A stretch of 38,180 nucleotides of DNA from Pseudonocardiales bacterium. GTDB taxonomy: Bacteria > Actinomycetota > Actinomycetes > Mycobacteriales > Pseudonocardiaceae. Of this stretch, positions 7,987 to 16,367 are shown piece by piece. Below the pieces are notes generated by a model that ran no database searches, was not told where the DNA came from, and worked only from the letters and a program-made list of their open reading frames with translations. Both the position numbers and the translations under genes were made by a program. The DNA lies in the NCBI GenBank assembly GCA_019244165.1, contig JAFATA010000041.1:1-38180 (forward strand), written 5' to 3'. Within the stretch, counting starts at the first letter, position 1, and every line of letters begins with the position of its first letter.

Positions 7987-9600
7987 TCAGCAGCTGGCGG
8001 GCACCCTAAGGGAGATCGTGGTGCCGGTGCCCGGGATGACGTCCGCGACCAAGCCGTAGCGCTCACCGAACATCTCCCGCAGCTGGTTGTCGATCGTACG
8101 GAGGGTAGCCGGCAGCTCAGCGTCCCCCTCGCCGGGTCCATCGTCCTGCACGGTGATCAGGCAGTCGGGGCCCTCGAGGCGAGCCGAGAGCGTGACGGTG
8201 CCCCCGAGCTGCTTGGGCTCGATGCCGTTGCGAACCGCGTTGTCCACCAGCTGCTGCAGCGCCAGGAAGGGCAGCGCGACCGGCAGCGCGCCGGGCACTA
8301 CCTGCAGCTGCACCTGAAGCCGGGCACCGAAGCGGGCCTGTTGCAGCGTCAGGTAACGCTCGATGTTTTCCAGCTCCGCATCCAGCGTGGTCTGCGTGGC
8401 AGAGCGCAGCGAGTACCGGGCGAACTCGGCAAAGACGATCAGCAGGTCACGGGCTCGGGATGGGTTGGTGCTGACCAGGGCGACGATGGTGCTGATCGTG
8501 TTGTGCACAAAGTGCGGGGAGATCTGGTCCCGCAGGGTGCGTAGTTCAATGCGGACTTGCGCGACGGCGCTCTCCAGCTCGGCGATCAAGGGCTGGTCAG
8601 AGTCCTGCTGGCCGCTTTCCCGCGCGCACAGGACGACCGGTGCCTGGATGCTCGCCACATGCTTGGCCGGGCGCAGACCACGCCAGGTGGGGTGCGCGAG
8701 CCGGCCGCGAGCGGTCCATTGCCGGTAGGACACCTCACCCAGCAGGGTCGGAGCCACCCAGTGCACCACCCGACCGGATTCGGGCGCCACCTCATCGGCG
8801 AAGGGGCTGACCGGCACGGCCAGTTCGGTCAACCGACCGTACAGCTCCTGGCGGGTCGTGTCGCTGAAACCGGTACCGACCTGGCCCACGTAGCGCAGCC
8901 CTTCTGCGGTCGGCACCCCCACCAGCAGCGCGCCGACGGTGGCGGCGGCCCGGCGTTCGGGAACCCACCCACCGATGATCACTTCTTGGGTCTGCCGCAG
9001 CGTGGTCTGCACCCAGCTGTGGGAACGGCCGGGCTGGTAGGTCGAGTCGACGCGCTTGGCGATCACGCCGGGCAAGCCGTGCCCGGCGGCGGTCTGCAGC
9101 ACCACCTCACCGGGGGTGTTCAGGAAGCAGGGCGGTGCCACGATCGGTCCCCCGGTGAGTTCCAGTTCGGCCAGCAGCTCCCGGCGGCGCTGGTAGGGCA
9201 GCTCGGTCGTGGAGGTGCCATCCAAGCTCAGCAGATCGAACACGTAGTAGCTCACCGGTATCCGGCGCAGCATCACCGAGGTGGGGCGGTGCAGGTTCAT
9301 CCGCCGCGCGAGCCGCGTGAGGCTGGGCCGTCCGCAGGAGTCCAGGGCGACGATCTTGCCGTCCAGCAGCACCCGGTGTCGCCCAGCGAGTGCGGTGAGC
9401 TCGGGGTAGGCGGCGCTGATGCTGCGGTGGCTGCCGCTGAACAGGCTCACCCGCTCCGGTGCCGCGCTGGCCAGGCAGCGGATCCCGTCCCATCTGAACT
9501 CGAAGGCCCAACCCGGCCCGCCCGGCAGCGGCCCTGCTACCGGCAGCATCGGAGCCACCAGAGGCGGGATCGTCGTCACCGGAGGAGCGAGCGCACTCAC
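7987..9600 (-). CDS. Fusion: degenerate LigD-type DNA ligase fold plus LytS-type histidine kinase module
   Basis: An uninterrupted 537-residue protein. Residues about 15-312 match the adenylation and OB-fold domains of LigD-type ATP-dependent ligases (SYYVFDLLSLDG, GVIAKR, VIIGGWVPERR, RYVGQVGTGFSD, HPTWRGLR). The catalytic motifs are changed: motif I reads FRWDGIR with Arg36 where the AMP-accepting Lys belongs; motif III reads LLDGKIVALD with Lys82 for Glu; motif IV has Pro177 for Glu; motif V reads WVQTT for WxKxK. Residues about 340-537 match the cytoplasmic part of LytS/YehU histidine kinases: H-box QISPHFVHN (His363), N-box LVDNAVRNG (usually VENAVRHG) and DDGPG. The usual glycine-rich GIGLxN lid is replaced by TLRTIDNQL. 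No membrane segment or neighbouring response regulator is seen. The GTG start overlaps the ku stop (GTGA), so translation is coupled. It is probably a regulatory or scaffold protein of end joining rather than an active ligase; that is inference. Confidence 0.85.
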   Translation of the reverse strand: MSALAPPVTTIPPLVAPMLPVAGPLPGGPGWAFEFRWDGIRCLASAAPERVSLFSGSHRSISAAYPELTALAGRHRVLLDGKIVALDSCGRPSLTRLARRMNLHRPTSVMLRRIPVSYYVFDLLSLDGTSTTELPYQRRRELLAELELTGGPIVAPPCFLNTPGEVVLQTAAGHGLPGVIAKRVDSTYQPGRSHSWVQTTLRQTQEVIIGGWVPERRAAATVGALLVGVPTAEGLRYVGQVGTGFSDTTRQELYGRLTELAVPVSPFADEVAPESGRVVHWVAPTLLGEVSYRQWTARGRLAHPTWRGLRPAKHVASIQAPVVLCARESGQQDSDQPLIAELESAVAQVRIELRTLRDQISPHFVHNTISTIVALVSTNPSRARDLLIVFAEFARYSLRSATQTTLDAELENIERYLTLQQARFGARLQVQLQVVPGALPVALPFLALQQLVDNAVRNGIEPKQLGGTVTLSARLEGPDCLITVQDDGPGEGDAELPATLRTIDNQLREMFGERYGLVADVIPGTGTTISLRVPASC

Positions 9601-10445
9601 CGGGGCCGGCGAGTGCGCTTGGTGGAAGGGCTGGGTGAGGTGCGCTGGGTGGGCACGTCCACCGACTCGCTGCGGGCGGCCTGGGCGGCTTCGACCGAAG
9701 CTTGCAGGGCGGTGATCAGGTCCAACGGGGGGGTGGGCTCGGCGGGCGCCGGCTGGGCGGCGACGTCTCTGCCGGCGGTCTTGGCCTCGATGACCGACAG
9801 CAGCGCCTCGCGGTACCCGTCGTGGTAGGTCTCGGGGGCAAAGTCACTGGCCATCGCCTCAATGAGGGTGTTGGCCATCCTCAGCTCCGTGTCGCTGACC
9901 GAGACCTCCCGCTCCAACACGTCGAACTGGGCCGTGCGGACCTCATCCGGCCAGACCATCGTCTGCAGCGCCAGAGCATCCCTCCGCGGCCGCAGCACGG
10001 CCAGCGACTCCTTGTTGCGCACCGCGACCTTGGCCAGGCCCACCCGCTTGGTGCGCTCCAGCGCGGCTCGGAGCAGTTCGTAGGGCTTGCGCCCGGCCGC
10101 CTCGGGTTCCAGGTAGTACCCGCGAGCCAGCGCGAGCGGATCGATCTGGCCGGCAGGCACGAAGGCGACCAGTTCCACGGTCTTGGTGGTGGGCAGCGGC
10201 AGGTTCGCGAAATCCTCGTCGGTCAGCATCACCGTCTCGCCGGAGGGCAGCTCGAAGCTCTTGGCGAGATCGGTGTAGGCGACCTCCTTGCCGCACACCG
10301 TGCACACCCGGTGGTAGCGCACCCGCCCGGCGTCCTCGTCGTGCACCTGATGGAAGGACACGTCGCGGTCCTCGATGGCCGAATACAACCGGATCGGGAT
10401 GCTGACCATCCCGAAGGCCAGGGTGCCCTTCCATATCGCCTGCAT
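9597..10445 (-). CDS. ku: Non-homologous end-joining protein Ku
   Basis: A 282-residue bacterial Ku, a homodimeric ring that binds broken DNA ends and recruits LigD-type ligases. The start MQAIWKGTLAFGMVSIPIRL and the segments FHQVH, RVRYHRVC, GKEVAYTDLAKSFEL and YYLEPE are characteristic. The core ends near residue 245 and is followed by a Pro/Ser/Thr- and Arg/Lys-rich tail ending KRTRRPR, as in many actinobacterial Ku proteins, where such tails bind DNA. The ATG at 10445 gives the conserved N-terminus; the frame is open 12 codons further upstream, without family similarity. The next gene downstream is the ligase/kinase fusion, overlapping by four bases. No LigD polymerase or nuclease domain is encoded nearby, so an active ligase must be elsewhere. 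It is divergent from the SPFH gene, with about 95 bases between. Confidence 0.95.
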   Translation of the reverse strand: MQAIWKGTLAFGMVSIPIRLYSAIEDRDVSFHQVHDEDAGRVRYHRVCTVCGKEVAYTDLAKSFELPSGETVMLTDEDFANLPLPTTKTVELVAFVPAGQIDPLALARGYYLEPEAAGRKPYELLRAALERTKRVGLAKVAVRNKESLAVLRPRRDALALQTMVWPDEVRTAQFDVLEREVSVSDTELRMANTLIEAMASDFAPETYHDGYREALLSVIEAKTAGRDVAAQPAPAEPTPPLDLITALQASVEAAQAARSESVDVPTQRTSPSPSTKRTRRPR

Positions 10446-10540
10446 CACACCACACTGCGACACTCCGAGCCGCGTGTCCACCCCCCAGCGCCGAGAAACG
10501 GCGTACCGTGAGGTCGTTTAGCAGGCGAGGAAGGCGCGCT

Positions 10541-11347
10541 ATGGTCGGTATCATCGTTGCGGCGCTGATTGTGATCGTGGCTACGGGGGCGTTGTGGCTG
10601 ATGTCGGGGGTCCGGGTCGTCAGCCAGTTCGAGCGGGGTGTGGTGTTCCGGTTCGGGCGGGTGAGCCCGACACCTCGGTCGCCGGGGTTGACCTGGGTCA
10701 CGCCGGGGGTGGAGAAACTCCGCAAGGTCAATATGCAGATCATCACCATGCCGGTGCCCGCGCAGGACGGCATCACCCGGGACAACGTGTCGGTGCGGGT
10801 GGACGCGGTGGTCTACTTCAGGGTCCTCGACCCGGTTAAGGTCGTGGTCGACGTGCAGGACTACCTGCAGGCCGTCTCGCAGGTCGCGCAGACCTCACTG
10901 CGTTCCGTCATCGGCAAGAGCGACCTGGATGACCTGCTGTCCAACCGGGAGCGGCTCAATGAGGGCTTGGAACTCATGATCGACAGCCCCGCGCTGGGCT
11001 GGGGCCTGCAGATCGACCGGGTGGAGATCAAGGACGTCGCGCTGCCGGAGTCGATGAAACGGTCGATGTCGCGCCAGGCGGAGGCCGAACGCGAGCGGCG
11101 GGCCCGGGTGATCAGCGCCGATGGTGAGCTGCAAGCGTCGGAGAAGCTGTCCCAAGCCGCTGCGGTAATGGCGGAGACCCCGGCGGCCCTGCAGCTGCGG
11201 ATGCTGGAGACCATCATGCAGGTCGCCTCGGAGAAGAACTCCATGCTGATCGTCCCCTTCCCGGTCGAGCTGCTCCGCTTCCTCGACGCGGCGGCCTCCC
11301 GCAGCCCTGACTCCCGCGGCCCCGACCCGCCCATTACCGCACAGTGA
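10541..11347 (+). CDS. SPFH/band 7 (slipin-like) membrane protein
   Basis: A 268-residue stomatin/prohibitin-family protein. One N-terminal membrane segment (about residues 2-22) precedes the SPFH domain: VVSQFERGVVFRFGRV, the GLTWVTPGVEKLRKV stretch, and TRDNVSVRVDAVVYFRV near residues 85-101, the typical slipin signature. A charged coiled-coil region follows (RQAEAERERRARVISADGE). Such proteins form oligomeric membrane scaffolds and often pair with NfeD proteases; no nfeD gene is present here. The ATG at 10541 has AGGAAGG about eight bases upstream and is preferred to the GTG at 10508. The 3' end overlaps the convergent propeller lipoprotein gene by 14 bases. Confidence 0.92.
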   Translation: MVGIIVAALIVIVATGALWLMSGVRVVSQFERGVVFRFGRVSPTPRSPGLTWVTPGVEKLRKVNMQIITMPVPAQDGITRDNVSVRVDAVVYFRVLDPVKVVVDVQDYLQAVSQVAQTSLRSVIGKSDLDDLLSNRERLNEGLELMIDSPALGWGLQIDRVEIKDVALPESMKRSMSRQAEAERERRARVISADGELQASEKLSQAAAVMAETPAALQLRMLETIMQVASEKNSMLIVPFPVELLRFLDAAASRSPDSRGPDPPITAQ

Positions 11348-12698
11348 CCGCCACCACACCGGTGGTGGTGCCCAGGTAGACGTGGGCGCCGGAGAGGGTG
11401 GGGGAGACGAAACGCGGCAGCGCGCCGACGTCGATCTGCTGGCGGGGGGCGCCGGTCGCCGGGTCGAGCGCGTAGAGCACGCCACCCTGGGTGTCGGCCA
11501 CCCAAACCGCGCCGCCGCCGACGACCGGGGAGCCGTCGGCCGGTACCGGTGCCTTCCAGCGCACCCGCATGCTGCCGGCTGGGTCGACGTCTAGGGCGAG
11601 GGTGCCCTCGGGGCAGGGGAGATAGACCGTGGAGCCAGCCACCGCGCTGCCGCCGAACGCCGGGCAGAGCGGTTGACTGGTGAGCTGGCCGCCGATACCG
11701 CCGAGCCGGGCGGCGTCCAGCAGGTAGCCGGTACCGCGCTTGCCGACGGCGAGCACCCTGTTGTCGATCAGCGCTGGGCCCATCGACCCGAGGTCGAGGT
11801 CGTTTTCGTTGTCGGTGATCCACTGCCGGGGGCTGAAGCTGTCCGCCAGGGTCAACGCCGGGGTCAGCGCGAGGACCGAGTCGCTGTGGTCGTAGTTCTG
11901 GGTCGACTCGCCGTTACCCACTGAGTACAGCAACTGTCCGTGGTGGACGACGGCGCCGCCCGGTGCCCAGATCCCGCCTTCCCGGGGGGTCGGCACGGCG
12001 TAGCTGCGCAGCCCTCCGGTGCCGGTGGTCGGTGCGGCGACCACCGAGCCGATGTAGTTGGCACAGTCGCCGTTCAGACCGCCGTAGGCGACGTACACCC
12101 AGCCGTCGAGCACCGTCAGCGCGGCGCGTTGCTGGTGGGCGACCTCGTCGCCCCTCGGTGGCGGCAGCGCTCGGCGCAGCCCCACCGCGCCGCTGGCCAG
12201 GTCCACACCGGCCAGGGTGTGCCGACCGCCGGCCGTCTCGGCGACGACGAAGACCAGCCCACTACTCTGGTCATAGGCTGGCGTGCCAGTGATCCCCAGC
12301 GGATCGATGTCGCCGCAGGGCAGCTCCGATCCAGGTGCGGGACTGCCCAGCGAGGCCGACCACAGCACGTGCCCGTCCCCGGCGGCCAGCGCGTAGACCG
12401 TGTTGTGCTCGGTCGCCGCGATCACCTTGTCGCCGATCACCAGCGGCTGGCCGTACACCGCGCCGTCCAACCGGGCCTGCCACGCGCGGTGCAGCGTTCC
12501 CAGCGGGGCGAGCTGACCGGCGACGCCGGTACGAGCATTGTCGTGGTGGTAGGTCGGCCAGTCGGCGGGACCGACCACGGTCGGCGCGCCCTCCGCCGGG
12601 GGTCGGGCACTGCTCATCGGTGGTGGCGCCGGGGGCAGGGCAGGGGCCGAGCACCCGGCCACGGTGGCAAGCACAACGACGGCGATGGCAGCTCTCAT
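11334..12698 (-). CDS. PQQ-like beta-propeller lipoprotein
   Basis: A 454-residue secreted lipoprotein. The N-terminus MRAAIAVVVLATVAGC is a lipoprotein signal with lipobox VAGC, so Cys16 would be acylated and the protein anchored outside the membrane. After a proline-rich spacer, repeated blade motifs follow (WPTYHHDNARTG, VIAATEHNTVYALAAGDGHVLW, VWVADTQGGVLYALDPATG), as in PQQ-dependent dehydrogenase and BamB-type propellers. I see no dehydrogenase catalytic residues, so it is more likely a structural or binding propeller than an enzyme. Its binding partner is unknown. It is convergent with the SPFH gene, and about 185 bases without a gene separate its start from the Uma2 gene. Confidence 0.85.
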   Translation of the reverse strand: MRAAIAVVVLATVAGCSAPALPPAPPPMSSARPPAEGAPTVVGPADWPTYHHDNARTGVAGQLAPLGTLHRAWQARLDGAVYGQPLVIGDKVIAATEHNTVYALAAGDGHVLWSASLGSPAPGSELPCGDIDPLGITGTPAYDQSSGLVFVVAETAGGRHTLAGVDLASGAVGLRRALPPPRGDEVAHQQRAALTVLDGWVYVAYGGLNGDCANYIGSVVAAPTTGTGGLRSYAVPTPREGGIWAPGGAVVHHGQLLYSVGNGESTQNYDHSDSVLALTPALTLADSFSPRQWITDNENDLDLGSMGPALIDNRVLAVGKRGTGYLLDAARLGGIGGQLTSQPLCPAFGGSAVAGSTVYLPCPEGTLALDVDPAGSMRVRWKAPVPADGSPVVGGGAVWVADTQGGVLYALDPATGAPRQQIDVGALPRFVSPTLSGAHVYLGTTTGVVAVTVR

Positions 12699-12883
12699 GG
12701 TGCCCAGTCTGGATCATGCCGGATGACGTTCCGCGAGGGGGCTCGCGCCAGCTGAACGAGGGACAGACCCGATCTTGGGTGCTCCCAATGCGGCAACAAG
12801 AGAGTCGATCACAGACTGCGAGATCTACGAGACATGTCCCAGTTCGGACGCGGTTCCGCGGAACCGTCCAGCCATACCGGGCG

Positions 12884-13462
12884 CTAGGTCAGCTGGTCGA
12901 GGCTAATCTTGAGTCCATATGGCTCGCCGGTGATGAACTCGCCAGTGACGGCGCCAGCGTCCTGATAGCCGAACTCGCCAGCGAGATGGCAGGCCAGCAG
13001 GGTCACCGGCGGGCCAAGATCGACGATCCAGTAGTGCGGGATGTCGGCGTCGGCGTACTCAGCACGCTTGATGACATGGTCCATCCGCCGGGAGCCGACC
13101 GAGACGATCTCGACCACGAGGCGCACCTCGCAGGCGCGCAGCAGCCCGCCCTCGGCGTCAACCCGGTCGACCGCCGTCCGGTCGACAATGATCAGGTTTG
13201 GCCGGCGGGAGACGCCGGGTTGGTCGGCAGGGGCGAGCTGCAGATCGATATCAACGTCCTGGATCACCCGCAGGTGAGGCGGCAGTTGCGGCTTAATCTG
13301 ATCGCGCAGCTCTCCAGAGGCAATCATGTGGCGCGGCGTCGGGCTCGGCGACATGACGAGACTGCCCTCCTGGAGCTCCCAGCGGTAACGGTCGTCCTCA
13401 CCAAGGGCGGCATACTCCGCAACGGTCAGCAGCTGGCCGAACGGCTCAGGAAGGGCGGTCAC
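12884..13462 (-). CDS. Uma2-family putative endonuclease
   Basis: A 192-residue Uma2 (DUF820) protein with a PD-(D/E)XK-like fold. Visible family elements are LLTVAEYAALGEDDRYRWEL at the start, ELRDQIKPQL, RRPNLIIVD and the core LVVEIVS...HVIKRAEYADADIPHYWIVD, which carries the acidic and lysine positions. The family is very numerous in actinobacteria and cyanobacteria and its biological role is poorly known; nuclease activity is a fold-based inference. I chose the GTG at 13462 because GAGGAG lies five bases upstream; the frame is open for a further 59 codons without family similarity. It is transcribed away from the broken XRE gene. Confidence 0.88.
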   Translation of the reverse strand: MTALPEPFGQLLTVAEYAALGEDDRYRWELQEGSLVMSPSPTPRHMIASGELRDQIKPQLPPHLRVIQDVDIDLQLAPADQPGVSRRPNLIIVDRTAVDRVDAEGGLLRACEVRLVVEIVSVGSRRMDHVIKRAEYADADIPHYWIVDLGPPVTLLACHLAGEFGYQDAGAVTGEFITGEPYGLKISLDQLT

Positions 13463-13574
13463 AACGACTCCTCGTGTCGCCCGCAAGTATCCCACGAGCG
13501 CCCGACGAAGCCATCCGGTGCAAGTGCGCTGCCGTAGGGTGCATGACAAGTGTGGCAGGGAGGTAGGCGTCCTC

Positions 13575-13845
13575 ATGCCTGTCGGTGAGAGGAGCGGGTC
13601 ATGTGCTCGGGCGGTCCTGCTCGGTGCGCTGATCCGCACGTTGCGGCAGTCGTTGGGCGCCTCGCAGTCCCGGCTCGCCGCTGAGTTGTCGTACTCACCT
13701 TCAGATGCACCGAGGCTTGATGCTTGTCCGCGCCGGAGACCGTGAGGGCGGAGTCGCCCAGGCGCGCGCGGCGCTTGACGCGCTCCCGGCAGACAAGCAC
13801 TCTCTCACACTGCGGATGCTGATGACGGAGATCGAACGTTCCTGA
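13575..13845 (+). pseudogene. XRE-family regulator with internal deletion
   Basis: The ATG at 13575 has GGAGGT nine bases upstream. The frame begins a helix-turn-helix regulator (GALIRTLRQSLGASQSRLAA) but leaves similarity after about 40 codons and stops at 13745. In another frame, from about 13700 to the stop at 13843-13845, the sequence reads LMLVRAGDREGGVAQARAAL and ends in SLTLRMLMTEIERS, which resembles the C-terminal end of long actinobacterial XRE/TPR regulators. Both ends of a roughly 400-residue gene thus survive, with the middle deleted. The HTH half might still make a short peptide, but a functional regulator is unlikely. Confidence 0.65.
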
Positions 13846-13892
13846 CCGCGCGGCCACTAGACACGGGGTGATGAGTGGCCCTGGTTGGCTGG

Positions 13893-14465
13893 TCAGCGGC
13901 CTCGCCACGCGAGGGGGGAGGTGTGCAGGGCGGCGGTGGCGATACGGCGTGCGGTGTCGGTGCGCAGGCTGGTGCGCGTGGAGTCGATCCAGCCCTGCAC
14001 CCTGGTGTAGCCGGCATGCTGGTACTCGATCGCTTGGAGGAGGCATTCGAGCTTGTCGGCGTCTTTGGCGCAGCGTGCTTCGGAAGTCTGCTGTGCTTCG
14101 TACTCGGCGACGGCGTCCTGCACGGTCTTGCGAGCGGTGTCGGGCAACGTGGCGGTCTGGTCAGCGGTGATCACTTCGGGCGAACATTGCTCCAGGTAGG
14201 GGCGGGCGGTGTGCGGGAGGTCACCGGTGCGGGTCTCCTGCGAGTCGTGCCAGATGGCCAGCAGCGCCGCCCGAGCCGGCTCGGCACCCTCGATCGCGGC
14301 GATAAGCGCGGCAAGCTGAGCGACCCGCAAGCTGTGCTCCGCGACCGACTCCGGGTCCCGGACCCCGGCATGCCACCAGCCAGCCCGCCGGATCCGCTTG
14401 AGCACGCCCAGCTCAAACGCGAAACTCGCCACGGCGACAGCGTGATTCTCGTCTGGATCCTCCAC
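13893..14465 (-). CDS. HD-domain phosphohydrolase (YfbR/HDDC2-like)
   Basis: A 190-residue HD-superfamily metal-dependent phosphohydrolase, closest in pattern to 5'-deoxynucleotidase YfbR and HDDC2 proteins. Metal-binding positions are seen as His44 in SVAEHSLRVA, His73-Asp74 in IWHDSQETRTGD, and an Asp in CAKDADKLE near residues 135-137. The likely reaction is dephosphorylation of nucleoside monophosphates; the substrate is not readable. I chose the GTG at 14465, with GGGAGGG eight bases upstream, which leaves a 14-base gap after the XRE gene on the same strand. The frame is open further upstream, but that part overlaps the XRE gene and is arginine-rich shadow. Confidence 0.85.
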   Translation of the reverse strand: MEDPDENHAVAVASFAFELGVLKRIRRAGWWHAGVRDPESVAEHSLRVAQLAALIAAIEGAEPARAALLAIWHDSQETRTGDLPHTARPYLEQCSPEVITADQTATLPDTARKTVQDAVAEYEAQQTSEARCAKDADKLECLLQAIEYQHAGYTRVQGWIDSTRTSLRTDTARRIATAALHTSPLAWRGR

Positions 14466-14479
14466 GACGGTGACCCTCC

Positions 14480-15604
14480 CTACCGATCCGCCAGACGGAC
14501 GGCGTAGCCGATGTCGGACAACTCCCGTCGCGCCTCGGGGCTCAGATCGTGATCCGCAGCCATCTGTTCCACCGCACTGGCCACCGAGGATCTCAGGCCG
14601 GAATGGCTGCTGAGCAGGCCGGGATGGGCAAGCAGCAGCGCCCACACCGCGTGGATGCGGAGTTCGGCGTGGCCGCAGCCGGGATCCAGACGGTCCACAA
14701 GGTGCCTCAGGAGTCGGGTTCCGTTCCAGTCTCGTGGGTCGACGCGGACGATGAACTTGTGATCGACCTGGACATTCCCGATCTCGCCCACCCAGTAGGC
14801 CCAGTAGTTGAGGTTCGCTTGCTCCAGTTGGTCGGTGGTCAGGGCGTGCCGCAGGAATGCCCGCAACGGGTCGCGATCGCCACCCTGGGCGACTCCGCTA
14901 GCGGAGTCCCGGAGGGCCACCCAGGACGGAACGTGATCGGTGCGCCAGGCGGTGCGCAGGGTGCGCCGCCGCTCGGTGCGCAGCCAGTCGGCCGTGTCCG
15001 CTCGGGTGTCGAAACTGAGCAGGTAGATTGCCTGGCGATGGGCCAGCGCGGTGTCGTCCTGGGGTTTTGTGTCCGCGGTCACCAGGAGGTGATCGAAAAA
15101 GCGGGTCCGCTCCTCCTGGGTGAGCGTCGGCTGGTCGGGGACCGGGCCCCGTCGTACCCGTGCGGTCACGAGATCTCGCAGCGAGGCGGGGGCTAGCCCG
15201 GTGAGCGGCCACGTAATCAGGTTGGTCAGCCGACGCCGGTGGACTGCCACGCCGAGCGGGTGCTCATCGGCCGTGACGGGGTGGCCGCCAGCCCGCACCA
15301 CGTGAGTGATGACTAGGTCAGCCTGGATGGCGTCCTCCAGCATCGCGAGCAAGCCAGGCTGCGCAGCGTATCGCACCAGCCGCGATCGCAACCAAGCCAA
15401 ATCTGCAGCGCGCAGGGCTGTCAGCGGCCGGCGACCGCTCTCCCAACCCTGCACGCTCGCCACGTCCACACCAAGTCTCTCAGCCAGCTGAACCTGCGTG
15501 AGGCCAGCCGATTCCCGGATCAGCTTCAGCAGGAAGCCTGACACCGCGCCGAGGCACCGCGGCAAGCCCTGACCGCTACGCAACGTTCCTCGACTGCTGA
15601 CCAT
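14480..15604 (-). CDS. XRE-family helix-turn-helix regulator with long C-terminal domain
   Basis: A 374-residue protein. Residues about 24-65 form a Cro/C1-type HTH (LIRESAGLTQVQLAERLGVD, then VQGWESGRRPL). The rest is a helical domain of unknown ligand, with NLNYWAYWVGEIGN and WALLLAHPGLLSSH as recognisable blocks in similar actinobacterial regulators. It is transcribed with the downstream HD gene (14-base gap) and divergent from the small gene at 15752, so the 147-base region between them should hold two promoters. A weak GGGGA precedes the ATG. Role: probably control of the neighbouring small genes; not shown by sequence. Confidence 0.8.
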   Translation of the reverse strand: MVSSRGTLRSGQGLPRCLGAVSGFLLKLIRESAGLTQVQLAERLGVDVASVQGWESGRRPLTALRAADLAWLRSRLVRYAAQPGLLAMLEDAIQADLVITHVVRAGGHPVTADEHPLGVAVHRRRLTNLITWPLTGLAPASLRDLVTARVRRGPVPDQPTLTQEERTRFFDHLLVTADTKPQDDTALAHRQAIYLLSFDTRADTADWLRTERRRTLRTAWRTDHVPSWVALRDSASGVAQGGDRDPLRAFLRHALTTDQLEQANLNYWAYWVGEIGNVQVDHKFIVRVDPRDWNGTRLLRHLVDRLDPGCGHAELRIHAVWALLLAHPGLLSSHSGLRSSVASAVEQMAADHDLSPEARRELSDIGYAVRLADR

Positions 15605-15751
15605 CGGATATCCCCATTCACCGTTTCTGAGCTGCGAATACTCGTACTGGCAGCCAGTCCCTCCCGGAGACTTGCCACCCTACCCTTACCCCAGTCAAGC
15701 GGTCACACACCACGACCTACCGCGAGATAGGCCACCGAGGAGACGGGAACC

Positions 15752-15910
15752 GTGACGACCAACGCGAGCCCGAACTTCTCCCCACATCAGCCTGACGTCG
15801 CCCTCCTCGTACTCCCGGAAGCCGCACTGGCTTGCCACTGGGCGGCGGTGTTCGTGGCTGACCGACCGCGCACGATCACGATCCTGTGGGATGGATGGCC
15901 GGGCGCCTGA
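15752..15910 (+). CDS. Small hypothetical protein (52 aa)
   Basis: A GTG start preceded by AGGAG at about 15738-15742. The 52-residue product begins MTTNASPNFSP, has a hydrophobic middle (VALLVLPEAALACHWAAVFV) and ends ILWDGWPGA. It may hold one short membrane or buried helix. No family is recognised. It is the first of a same-strand string of small genes divergent from the XRE regulator, an arrangement often seen beside XRE genes in actinobacteria. Confidence 0.5.
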   Translation: MTTNASPNFSPHQPDVALLVLPEAALACHWAAVFVADRPRTITILWDGWPGA

Positions 15911-15964
15911 GCAAGAAAGAGACGTGCGGAATTCTTTTTCACACGATCAAGAAAGGGGATCGCG

Positions 15965-16192
15965 ATGGACTGGGACGGCTACCATGCCCACGGCCCGGAT
16001 AGGCGCCGTCGTAAGGCGTTACCGGCGACGTGTTCGTTGCATCGGGGTCCGATCGGTTTCGCCAACCTCCTGGTGAGCATGCAGGGCGGATCAGTTGTTT
16101 TTGATCCTCACGTCACGGGCGCCTGCCTGACCGTCCTCGACGAGGAGGGTGCTACGACGCTGCGCGACACCCTGACGGAATGGCTGGGCTAA
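15965..16192 (+). CDS. Small conserved actinobacterial protein (75 aa)
   Basis: A 75-residue protein with the motif CSLHRGPIGFANLLVS followed by VVFDPHVTGACLTVLDEEGA and a terminal LTEWLG. From memory, small proteins of this pattern are common next to XRE regulators in Pseudonocardiaceae; their function is unknown. The start has AAAGGGGA about seven bases upstream. It lies 54 bases after the 52-aa gene and 43 bases before the next small gene, consistent with one transcript. Confidence 0.72.
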   Translation: MDWDGYHAHGPDRRRRKALPATCSLHRGPIGFANLLVSMQGGSVVFDPHVTGACLTVLDEEGATTLRDTLTEWLG

Positions 16193-16235
16193 GCGCCCGA
16201 CACCCGACACGGCCAGACAGAGGAGGTGACCGGCG

Positions 16236-16367
16236 ATGGGGTTACGCAACTGGTTGGCTGGGATAACCCAGCGGCGGCGAGTCCGCATGCAACGAGACCC
16301 CCGGTACGTCACACAGCATCTCCCCGCCGAAGCGGGAGCGGGGGTGATGGGCCATGGATGCTACTGA
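16236..16367 (+). CDS. Very small basic protein (43 aa)
   Basis: A 43-residue frame with a near-perfect Shine-Dalgarno AGGAGGTGA at 16221-16229, six bases before the ATG. The product starts MGLRNWLAGITQRRRVRMQR, is strongly basic and has no recognised family. Its end overlaps the start of the next gene by 14 bases, suggesting coupled translation. The strong ribosome site is the main support. Confidence 0.45.
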   Translation: MGLRNWLAGITQRRRVRMQRDPRYVTQHLPAEAGAGVMGHGCY

